From Strongylocentrotus droebachiensis (lineage: Eukaryota > Echinodermata > Echinoidea > Camarodonta > Strongylocentrotidae): a DNA stretch of 64,000 nt. The notes below the pieces were generated by a model. The model worked only from the letters and a program-made list of their open reading frames with translations. It was not told where the DNA came from and ran no database searches. Shown here in pieces: positions 51,680 to 62,700 of this stretch (position 1 is the stretch's first letter; each line of letters starts with the position of its first letter). Location of the stretch: NCBI GenBank assembly GCA_035222895.1, contig JAVYIG010000593.1, positions 434,001 through 498,000 of the forward strand, written 5' to 3'. The position numbers and the translations under genes were made by a program.

Positions 51680-52230
51680 CCATTGCAAGTGTGCTTGCAT
51701 TTATATCGTTTGCACCTCAATGTGAAATGTTGAATTCAGAATTACCCAGCTCGCATCGTGCAGTGAAAACATCTTTTTTAGAAAGTTGCAATGCATGTCC
51801 AATTTGGTAGTATATTTTCACCTAAATTTTATGACACACTATGTAGTTTGGTCATTTCATAAACTAAAAGACTACAATATACGTGTAGGTCATATCATTT
51901 TCATGACACACATTGTAGTTTTGCTATTTCTAAAGCTTTTTACTAATAAGAGGCCATTGCAAGTGTGCTTGCATTTATATCGTTTGCACCTCAATGTGAA
52001 ATGTTGAATTCAGAATTACCCAGCTCGCATCGTGCAGTGAAAACATCTTTTTTAGAAAGTTGCAATGCATGTCCAATTTGGTAGTATATTTTCACCTAAA
52101 TTTTATGACACACTATGTAGTTTTGTCATTTCATAAACTAAAAGACTACAATATACGTGTAGGTCATATCATTTTCATGACACACATTGTAGTTTTGCTA
52201 TTTCTAAAGCTTTTTACTAATAAGAGGCCA
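51680..52230 (+). repeat. 274-bp tandem duplication
   Basis: The unit beginning CCATTGCAAGTGTGCTTGCA is repeated at 51954. The copies are almost identical (for example GTAGTTTGGTC versus GTAGTTTTGTC), so the duplication is recent. The junction falls at AAGAGGCCA, present at the end of both units. Confidence 0.95.
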
Positions 52231-52556
52231 GTGCTATTCATGCAAGTCACAAAGAACAATATCACTCATTCGTGAAAAAACATTGCCACATTAGAATAAC
52301 TGAATATCATCTAAAAACCACACGCCTCCAACGGACCACCGCGCATCGGCATATTAATTAATGCTGCTCAGTGGTCAAGGCTACAGTGTAGTTATTTGAC
52401 GACTAGTTTCTGTCAGGCGCTTGCATCATTCAGGCTAAAAAGTAGCATACAAATACATCTGAAGAGACAGGGACAATAAAAACTGAACTTTTTGCATACA
52501 TTTAATACAGCTAGCCTATTCATATTCATGCAACTCATATGGTATATTGTCCATTT

Positions 52557-53111
52557 GGGACCAAAAGGGCATTAACCCTACATTTGAGTACAAACAAGTT
52601 AAAGACCCTATCCGATGAAAATACAACTTGATATAAATGGAAAACTGAATGAATGTAGAATACAATATAAAGGAATAAAAAGTATTTACCTTTTCATTAT
52701 TGCACAAAAGCAAATTAAAACCTTATGTTCCGCACCCCTCCAAATTACGGGTCAACAGGGGTCAAATTTGCAAAAGTTAAAGTGACGTCATAACATGTGG
52801 ACCCAACCGGTTCAACTAAATAGCTGAGCTGTGCTTAATTAATAAATGCAAAGTCATTGTGAATAATGGGTACTCCTCAACATATGATGTCATCAAGTTG
52901 ATAGCACGTTTTTAGGTTGACAACTTCTGATTTTCAAAGCTTCAGATTTTTTAATTTTCAGAGAGCTGGTGAGACTCCTCTGCGGACACTAAAATGGCAT
53001 ATAATTGATATTTGTGTAATCTATGGGTAATAAGCTTTCCGTTGATATATAATATAATTCATCTATCACATTTTTCAGTTCAGATAAGGCCTTTAACGCT
53101 CCTGTGGCTCC
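52557..53111. mobile_element. Possible inverted-repeat element, hairpin-family ends
   Basis: The left edge reads GGGACCAAAAGGGCATTAAC. The right edge, read in reverse, is GGAGCCACAGGAGCGTTAAA. These match each other and the arms of the short hairpin family (4001). The interior has no coding sequence. No target duplication was verified, so the boundaries are tentative. Confidence 0.35.
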
Positions 53112-53413
53112 TAACAGATAATCTCGCTACCTACAGTGTGTGATGGAGCTTCAATATTTGCCATGTTCCATCTATGATATACGAAGCACAAAGACAAAGC
53201 AAATTCTATTCAGAAATCAAAATGGTCTGTAACGATAAAACTAATAACAGGAACAGCCCATTTTCTACTTTAATTTGGTAAACATTTTGAAGGCAAACAC
53301 AAGCTGGCTTATTTCCCTGAAATCACTACTAATAAATAATAAACATTAAAAAAAATATTTAAACATGGTTAATCTTCCATTCCTGATGTTTGCTTTACTT
53401 CTTGAAAATAAAA

Positions 53414-53501
53414 CAGGGATGCCAGTGGCAAATGGCTCCAGAGCCTGACAAATTTTGGATTAAAACAATGTGCGCAAAAAGCTGGAAAATTGGCATCCCT
53501 G
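53414..53501. mobile_element. 88-bp miniature element, hAT-like ends
   Basis: CAGGGATGCCA at the left and TGGCATCCCTG at the right. An 11-bp perfect direct repeat, TGAAAATAAAA, lies on both sides (53403-53413 and 53502-53512). Ends resemble the 401-bp element at 45501 (CAGRGMTGCCAA in common). The direct repeat is longer than the 8 bp expected for hAT, perhaps by chance extension. Confidence 0.65.
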
Positions 53502-53512
53502 TGAAAATAAAA

Positions 53513-54238
53513 TAATGCTACCAAAAATTAGTTCAGCGTAAGTTTTGACATTTACAGTAATGTATCATTATCAGAACTATAGTTTACCTTTAAGAGGAAC
53601 TTGAAGAAGTGTAGTAGGAATGAGATTATCCCTCTTACAATCTGAATCTGTTCTGTTCTGTTCCTAGCTCTGTTCCTCAAGATGGTGTAATGATGACCGA
53701 TCAGAACATCAGAGTTCAATAGTGTATTTTTAGAGTTTAGTACAGGTAGATGAATGAAATATTTTGAGCTTCAGTCCCAAACATTCATCCATCAAAGATA
53801 AACAGAATTATCTCTTGAGACAGATGAGATTCCTTTGAAGCAATGAGATTATCCCTCTAAAACAATGCAGATCATACCTCTATAGACTGGAGAAAAAAAC
53901 TTCTCATTAGTTGGATGTTGGATACCACCACTGCCTATGGACCTGAAAGAGGCTTCAACGGACCAAAGAATAAACACGAATGACACACCCTCCAACCGGT
54001 TCTTGTGCAACATACAATAGGGTCTGGAAAATCATTATCTCAATGGGACATTGAAAAGATTTTAACCAATCAGAATTGTTATTTCATCCATGAACATGTA
54101 CATGTATGTGACCTACATCTCTTTGAAAAATTGATGAGAAAGAACATATGCAAGGTTTCACACCTTTGATAGCAACAATAAACTACATAATGTCTGTAAC
54201 ATGTGACATACTGCCTGAAAATGGGTGGTATGTTCCCC
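53513..54238. other. AT-rich DNA, no feature recognised
   Basis: No gene or bounded repeat seen. Confidence 0.4.
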
Positions 54239-55290
54239 ACCCTTACAGAAAAATTGGTAAGCGAGTTGCTAGCTTGTGATAAGCGAGCACAGCAGCTAGC
54301 GGCTAGCCAGCGACTAGCTTGCAACTAGCAAAATATGTAAATTAGGGAAAGATTTCATCCAATCAAAAATCAAGAACTTGTGACCGCAAGCTAGTAAGCG
54401 TGTAGGCTAGCAACCCAGCACCCCCTGCAAGCATGCAGGCTAGCAAACCTGCAGCCCTGCAAGGGTGCTGGCAAGCATTCCTGCTAGGTTGCAAGCAGCC
54501 CTGCAAGGGTGCAGGCCAGCATTCCTGCTAGGTTGCAAGCAGCCCTGCAAGCCTGTAAGGGTGCAGGCCAGCATTCCTGCTAGGTTGCAAGCAGCCCTGC
54601 AAGCCTGTAAGGGTACAGGCCAGCATCCCTGCTAGGTTGCAAGCAGCCCTGCAAGCCTGTAAGGGTGCAGGCCAGCATCCCTGCTAGGTTGCAAGCAGCC
54701 CTGCAAGCCTGTAAGGGTGCAGGCCAGCATCCCTGCTAGGTTGCAAGCAGCCCTGCAAGCCTGTAAGGGTACAGGCCAGCATCCCTGCTAGGTTGCAAGC
54801 AGGCCAGCATCCCTGCTAGGTTGCAAGCAGCCCTGCAAGCCTGTAAGGGTGCAGGCCAGCATTCCTGCTAGGTTGCAAGCAGCCCTGCAAGCATGTAAGG
54901 GTGCAGGCCAGCATCCCTGCTAGGTTGCAAGCAGCCCTGCAAGCCTGTAAGGGTGCAGGCCAGCATCCCTGCTAGGTTGCAAGCAGCCCTGCAAGCCTGT
55001 AAGGGTACAGGCCAGCATCCCTGCTAGGTTGCAAGCAGCCCTGCAAGGGTGCAGGCCAGCATCCCTGCTAGGTTGCAAGCAGCCCTGCAAGGGTGCAGGC
55101 CAGCATTCCTGCTAGGTTGCAAGCAGCCCTGCAAGGGTGCAGACCAGCATTCCCGCTAGGTTGCAAGCAGCCCTGCAAGCCTGTAAGGGTGCAGGCCAGC
55201 ATTCCCGCTAGGTTGCAAGCAGCCCTGCAAGGGTGCAGGCCAGCATTCCTGCTAGGTTGCAAGCAGCCCTGCAAGGGTGCAGGCCAGCAG
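54239..55290 (+). repeat. GCAAGC/GCTAGC array, locus III (44/52-bp units)
   Basis: Starts ACCCTTACAGAAAAATTGGT (54239-54258), then a cluster of GCTAGC and AAGCGAG palindromes, a unique module (54330-54368) matching the ATGCAAAT/CCAATCA module of locus II, then about 17 tandem units up to 55290. The unit contains CCAGCATCCCTGCTAGGTTG and CAAGCAGCCCTGCAAG. It occurs in a 52-bp form (with GCCTGTAA) and a 44-bp form (without it), in mixed order. One unit near 54800 is cut short. Unit lengths are not multiples of three, so the frames across it are not genes. Confidence 0.9.
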
Positions 55291-56658
55291 TCGGGTGTAG
55301 AAAAGAAAGATAATTAAGGGATCAATAGTATATAATGTCCATGCATAAATCAAATTTGCTTCGATAAATACCAATAAATACAATGTGACCAGTTATATTC
55401 AAAATAACGTGTAAAGTTATATTTTTCTTTTTCATCTTACAGTTACTCAACATGAAAAGGCAGTTTATCAGAACTAATGAACATGTTACATGTACAGGCA
55501 AACACGCTTTTCATTTTAAAAAAATGTTCTCGTCACATCCTTGTGTCGATGCATTGCAAAGGATTACATATGTTGCTGAAAATACCACTGTATTTAGGCT
55601 AGTATATGTACATGTTTATAAATATTATCTTGCATATATTTATTGCTTGCCAAAATTTACTACATCACAATGTTGTGAATGTGTGTAGCACAGATTTTAG
55701 TCAGGAAAAACTTTTCTGACAAAGACAAAACTATGTCTGCCTGAATCATAATGGCAGATGCAGTAAATTTTAAAAATTATATGTAGTACATGACATGGTT
55801 TGAAAAATGGTGTATTTCAACAATAAGTCCTCAACAAATTTTGATTTTGTGCTTATTTTTTTCAAGTCGAGTTGCTCTTTCCAAAAATGCAAATGTCAGT
55901 AATATAGCCACTTTGCTCAGCCTTTTTTGGTTACCTCATATAATATGGCACAGATTTTTTTAGCACACACTAAAAATCACACACTTGAATGGAGCAGACA
56001 ACTAAAGCTTCTGAATTGTAGTATAATATTACTGTAATAATGTACATGTTTATGATAATTTAACATCTAGAGGTTAAACTAACTTCTGCTTCCGATGACA
56101 AAGAAAAAAAACTATTTTTACACTAAACCCGTATGAAACAAATCTATTCCTTCATCAAAAGTACTGAGCAAATGAGCGAGGAGCTCGCAATTGCAGATGC
56201 CGATGTGCCAGGCTTATGGTTGTTGAGATGGTAGTAAGAAAAGTGGTATTTGGCAGTTTTAACCTTTTATTTATTTACAACATGCTATAATTTTTGAAAA
56301 TTGGAGTGGACTAGGCCTTTAATTTCTCTGCTTCTTTCAAAACCAACTTGTTATCCGGGCAGATCAAATGTTATAATCAACAACGATTGTAAATATCTTT
56401 GATTTGAAGCAATAACAAAACTTAAAAAAAAAACTTAAAAAAAAAATTGTTATCCAGGTTCTTTATCGATTTTTTAGAAAAAAATGTTTAATGAATTTAA
56501 AAAAATGTATTTTGTTTGTTTAAAGGTACTTACTATGTATATCCCATTTACAGGCCAAAAAATGAAAAGATTAAATTCCAAGGGCATTTGAAAGACAATA
56601 CTAATTTAGAACTTCCCTTAAAACGAGTGGGCTTGAAAATGGCTTTTAGGGGGTTATT
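55291..56658. other. AT-rich DNA downstream of the BEN-domain gene
   Basis: No exon was found here. It should contain the 3' untranslated region of the minus-strand gene; AATAAA signals overlap its stop codon just to the right. Confidence 0.4.
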
Positions 56659-56783
56659 TTATTTATTTTTATTTTTTAGAGCCCTACGTGCGGACGCGCA
56701 CTTTGAATTAATTTTTGTATTAAAATCCTTTGGGGAAAGGCACGCCGCCCCGGTTGATGTCCTAAACTTCATCAGGATGCATT
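56659..56783 (-). CDS. BEN gene exon 9 (BEN domain end, stop)
   Basis: A strong acceptor (CTTTCCTTTTTCAG) precedes 56783. Phase 1 joining gives IK-ECILMKFRTSTGAACLSP and on through KINSKC to a TAA at 56661-56659. This supplies the hydrophobic/KF segment and the final conserved helix expected of a BEN domain. AATAAA sequences overlap the stop region and may serve as polyadenylation signals. Confidence 0.8.
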
Positions 56784-59700
56784 CTGAAAAAGGAAAGAAA
56801 AATAAAGACAAAATTGTTAACTTGCATTAACTTTAATACATGTACAGTGGAAACTCAATATAAAGAGATCTGATATAACAATATTCCTGATATAACAAAG
56901 CACTCCTTGTCCCAGCTCTTAACATTCTATTGTGTTTTAAACCTGATATAATTAGATTCCTGCTATAACAAGGTAATTTGGATAGTCTCAAAGACTACAA
57001 TGTAAACCACATCATCAAGGAATCTGGTTTAAAGGGCAGGTTTAGACTGGGTTTAAACCACACTTAGACTGAGGTTTAAGTTAAACCGACGTTCAGAATT
57101 TGGGCCTTGGTCTTTAATACCCAAATCTATAAGTTCCAGTATATGGTAACACACACACAGACAAATAATTTTGCTTTAAAATTCATTGTCTTGTGGAAAA
57201 ATTTGATGACAGTTACGAGTACCCACAAGAATATTACTTGTCCCAGGGATTTTGTTACGATGAGAAAATACTTTGAAACACGTACCTAAAGTTTTAAAAT
57301 GCCAATCACACAAAAAATTGATTTAAAGGGCACGTGTGTCATGTTGGACATTAACCAATAAAACAATGCTTGTTACCCTTTATCTCCACCAAGAGCTCCG
57401 GATCCAGTGGCACAGTTTCCTCCTCCGAACTCTTGTTCGGCGCCACCCTCAGCCCGCAGGCTTTCCCTTTGGCCAAGGTCTCCTGGCCGAAGACGACCTC
57501 CAGGAGACTCACTAGGAGAGTCTCCTTCGTCTGGCCTTTGCGAAAGGCCTGCCGCTTCAACCCATCCCTTAGGATGGGTTTCCCCCCAGGGTAAAGGGGC
57601 ACCAAGGTCTGATGTGGAAAAAGATAAAGAGAATGAAGTTCTATTGTCAACTGGCACATGCAAAACCAACCAACACATTTTACCCTAAACCCACTGGCGC
57701 TTATTAAGCCTACATGTACATGGTTTCATGACTTTTGCGTTGGAATCTCGGGCACATTTTCAGACTTAATATAAGGCACACAGGGAAGTGGTTCCCAAAT
57801 TAGGCAACATTTTGTATATGCATGCTGGTCTGAAAATCTTAAATTTGCATTACAATTTAAATTAATCTTGATACTGCATGTAAATTCTTTTTCAAGCACC
57901 ATTATTGCTGAGGATGTTACAATGGGTATCTATGCAAAAAAATCACAGAGCTTTACGGAGTGATTCATAGGCAAGAATATAATTCCTTGCATAAATTGAA
58001 AACTATTTCGTAAAATACATGTATGACTTTCCAATGTTGTAGCTTACATTACCCTCTATCTTTGTGTGAATTTTTGTGCTGAGACCCGAGGGAGGGGCCT
58101 AAAAAATCCCCCCCCCCCCATGCTTTGAGATATACCCTAATAGGATTAGGATTAAAACATATTCAGATGAGCATTAAAACAAAAGATTCTTTCTTAGCAA
58201 TGTATAATTCATTCCTGCATTGAAGGTCTCAACAAAGTTGATGTATTACTGTATTAGCTATTTTGATAAATCTTTTCAACGTTCAGACAACTTCAAGACC
58301 CTTGGGCCACTGACACATTTTTTGTTATGCCTGCTTCACTCTCTTTTATGCACGTTAAAAATATCCTAAGGCACGTTTCATTTCACTTGATTTTCCCCAA
58401 TTTCCAGAACCTAATTTTTTCTGCAACACACATTTCCCTCAAAACCCAAACTTCAGATATCCCAAGTATAGCAGTCCAAGTTTTAAGAAAGGATCCTACC
58501 TCATCAGGGTACTCCAGGTGTGCATGAGAGCTCTGGGGAGAAAAACAAAATAAAAACAAGTGAAGTTCATAATAGTGTATTTCCTGCCTACTGTACATTT
58601 CATTGACAATATCAAAGCAAAAAATTCAAAGACCTTTGAACACAAGAAACATGATACAGCGGAAACTAGGGCTGAGTCAAAACGTTTAGATGATGTTTAA
58701 GTGTAGAAGCTCAACTAAACAAAATTATTATCCCAAATGAATGAAAGTTTTCTGCATGACACAGAATATTAACAACAAAACCAAGGCCTACTGCCAAAAG
58801 AAAAAACAAAATCTTAATGAGCCATTGCTACCACAAACATGTTTAATACAGTAGTATAGAGTATACTTACAGGTGATGATCCCGATGCGGCAAAAAAAAG
58901 TTGCTTTGGCTTGGAACTGGATCCCTGAAAAACAGTTTTTTTTTAAGGGAAGACAAATCAATACATATCTAAATAAATATAGCACCATGGATTTTGAAAT
59001 AAATTAAAGTAACACATGCAGCCTTTTCACACACAGCTAAAATTCATCGTATCTAGAGATGATTAGAATCACTCAACAGTTTTAAACATGTTTATAGACA
59101 AAATTTCCCAGTGTGAACATCGTTTATACGATGTTGGGATAGATACAAAGTCGCGATCCATACGCCCCTAAAAGCAGGCTGCAGATACGAAGTTCGTATC
59201 TAGAGAGCTTGACATTTTGTGTGTGAAAGGAAATTTGTGTTTAAACGTGTTTAGACTGGATGGAGCGTGCGCTTTGATTGATATGACATGACCTTCAATG
59301 CGCAATGGCACTACTGCGCATTTTACGAGCAGTAGTTAATCACGAAACTATGAACGATCGCAACGAAATTTCTGTGTGTGAAAGGCTCGTGATTAGTTTA
59401 AACACGTTTCAAACACGTTTATACTAATCATGTTTATAGAATTTTAGCTGTGTGTGAAAAGGCTGATGGTCTCTTGCATAAAGCTAATCAGGAGTTTTGG
59501 TGATCAAAAATATTTTCATTAAAATTATAATTATCATTATAATTAGGGTTATGTTAATATATTGTAATTGAAAACATTTGATAAAAATAAAAAAGTTCAA
59601 TGTCACATTTAATTAATGGCAGAATCTTAGTTTAGAAAGTGATGCAATGCAGTTCCAACACAAGACAAATATGTGATTACATGTACAGCTGTATATAAAA

Positions 59701-62700
59701 AATGCTCTTTTTAATTTCTGGCAAGATTTTTTTCTTAATAATGGTAATCTGTGATAATCTTCCATGTATTAATATAACAGAAAATCAATATCTTTGAAGT
59801 CAATTTTCTTCCCACCCCCCCCCCCCCCCCCCGACCAGAACTTTATTGTAACTGTAATACAATTTTCGGGGGGGGGGGGGGGGAGGGGGGGTTAATATTA
59901 ATCCTGATCAATAGATCAATAGCATACAGCAATAATGTCTGATGAAAACTAGATTTTAAGCAACAGAAAACAGGTTAGACAAACCCAAGACCACTTTAAT
60001 TAAAGGTATGCCTACACATGTACTTGCTAACTGTGTTGAATTGTGCAAAACTACAACAACGTTGGGTCACTTATATATAGTTAACTTGGAGAAAATTTCC
60101 AAAATTGATAGTTGACTAGTAATGAATGAAATTGAAAAAGGAGTTCTGGTTTTGAATATATCTCAATATTCATTTAATTTTTCACATTCCACCCTCTGAA
60201 TGCAAGACGATAGCAGCATTTATCTTACTTACTGATACTGAGGCTTTTGGAGTTTGGACATTCAGAAACTGGGCGGTCAGAGTTGGGGGCGGAGGTGCGG
60301 TCAGCGTTGGGGCCAAAGGGGCGATCAGCATTGGGGTCGGAGGGGTAGACGTGGTCGGAGCCAGAGGGGTGGTCAGGGTTGGCGCCGTAGAGGCGGTCAG
60401 CGTTGCTGTAGGTGGGTATATAGGGAGATGTTGAAGTGGCCTCTTCTCAACTCCTTTTTGTTCCTCATGTACCTTAAAAAAATGTTTTAAAAAATCCTGT
60501 CAAACTTGCTTAAGTCGAATCTACTGGAACCAATTAAAAAAAACAAATTTGACTTACATGACACAAAAAAAGAAGATACTATTAAAGAGAGGGGTCTCGT
60601 GAATACCTTTGGCTTATGCAACATTTCTACTTATGCAAGGATGACTGAATTGTTGACTAGTATTTTATTCATATGATCATGATTTTTTTCAAAATATATT
60701 TCAGTACTCCAGATATTTAAATGTGCAAAAACTTGGGTGGGAAGATCATTTACCCATGCGTGTCCTCAATTATGGAGCTCCCTTAAAAATTATGTAAAGC
60801 ATTTCTGTTTGCTTCTTAATTAATTCTACATGTGCCTTGTTTACTCCACACAGTGGATTTGCCACAATGTACATACAAATTGTATTATTTAATATTACTA
60901 TTATCATTATTATAATATGTTGGGCCCATAAATTTAGTCTGTGACATTCCAGGATTCTAATTCTATTATTCTCACTGAATTTGGATGTGTTAAATCAACA
61001 AAAAAAAATTCATTCTTTTCATTAAATTAAGACAAATGGACACAAATACCGTAACTTAATATATATATTACAATGGAATAGAAAACACAAACCTTACCTG
61101 ATTGGACACAAATGAAGTTATCTCCTTCAGGAGCTTTATCTTCTTAGGTGTAATATCTGTGATAAAATCGGGGAAAAAAAAGAAGATAATTGATTGCCTG
61201 GACAAGGTACTGTACATGTTAAAAATGAACTACCGGGGGTACTGTTTTTTCATTATTCAATGGCATAATGAGCCAAATATGTTTGAAGGTCCAGCTGCTG
61301 ACAAGCAAAAAACTTGATGCAAGTGAAAACATTGAAGAAATACAAACAATGATTTGAAGAAAGAAAAAGAAAACAATCAGTACGCCAGTGTCAGTGTTCT
61401 TTTTTTTTTAATGTTTAAAAATAGAGACAATTGCAGTTTACCTTTGTAAGATACAGTGTAGGCAATGGAAAGAGTAATGTACATGTACGTTACTTACCCA
61501 TTGTGAATGACTGGTTTGACTGGTTTGACTGGTTTCCTGTGTTTGCTTTCAGCCGCTTGTTTTCTACTTCGAGTTCTGCTACTCGCCTCTTGAGAGTAGC
61601 ATTCTCCCTTTTTAGAATGGAATGCTCATCCTCTTTCTGTGAAACAAAAACAATTAAAGTTAACGTTGCATAACTTGTTCTTTAATAGGAAATTTAAATA
61701 ACACATGTTTTGCACAGTTTGATTTTTTTTTTTAATAATTGATTTTACTTGGGGAAATTTCGCCTCATGTGACTTCTAGATATGCAAGGTTAACTGTATA
61801 TATTATCTCATCAGGATTAGTGTGAAATTTAAGATACATAACTGGACTAGTATTTATGAAACAGGTTTTAAAATATAAATAAATGAAAACTACATGAAAA
61901 CAATCAAATGAATGAAATGCTTATTGATATCAATTAGACTCAAGGACAGTTGTTTAGAGAGAAAGTTTGGATAATTTTCAGCAATTATCCATCAAAACCA
62001 AGAAATTTTAGGAGGCTACTTCCCTTTTGCCAATAAAAAAAGACCAGAATCCTTTGCAGTCAGATTGCAGAAATATAGAGATTATTATTTGGTTGAATCA
62101 GACATTGGTATGATTTTATTTGAGTGACCATTGTGCCAAGGAAATTGAAGTTCAGCATTTTAAGTACAGTTCACGAACCTGTGCTGACAGCATCTGTCTG
62201 CACAGTTCCTTCTGGACCTGTGCAGCCGCCTCAACGGCTTGGACCTTCTGAGTCTTGGTGGCTTTGTTGGTGGCTTTGGTGGTGGCTGTGGTGGTGGCTG
62301 TGGTGGTGGCTGTGGTGGTGGCTTTGGTGGTGGCTTTGGTGGTGGCTTTGGTGGTGGCTGTGGTGGTGGCTGTGGTGGTGGCTGTGGTGGTGGTGGCTTT
62401 GGTGGTGGCAAATTCCACACTACCATCCTCATGAATTGATACCATCTTCATTTCCGTGATCAATTCTTCTTTGTTTTCTACACAAAAACACAAAAAGAAA
62501 ATCATATTGTAACCGGCTGTACTTACTGAAGCGCTTAGAGACTTCGGTGGCAAGCGCTTTATAAGTAACGTTTTTATTATTATTTATTATTATTAATATT
62601 AAGTGACTTGACTTCACTCGGCCCTAACACAATATAATCCAAGTTGCTGCGACCGTGCATGCACCCTGACCTGAAACCTTGATCATAATTTGCCCATTTG

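Noticed and set aside
14558-55290. CRISPR array as an explanation for the repeats
   Set aside because: The repeats are tandem or palindromic without regular unique spacers, and the window is eukaryotic.
54079-55317. Open frames in array III on both strands
   Set aside because: They come from 44/52-bp repeats with periods not divisible by three.
56516-56830. 104-codon plus-strand open frame
   Set aside because: It is the antisense shadow of exon 9 of the BEN-domain gene, which has a strong acceptor and in-frame continuation on the other strand.
57351-57376. Ending the BEN-domain protein at the TAA after exon 8
   Set aside because: It would remove the last BEN helix; exon 9 supplies the missing residues with a strong splice acceptor.
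62124-62459. Trp/Leu-repeat and Gly-rich plus-strand frames
   Set aside because: They are other-frame readings of the 12-bp minisatellite in exon 2; only the minus-strand Ala/Thr frame fits the splice sites.
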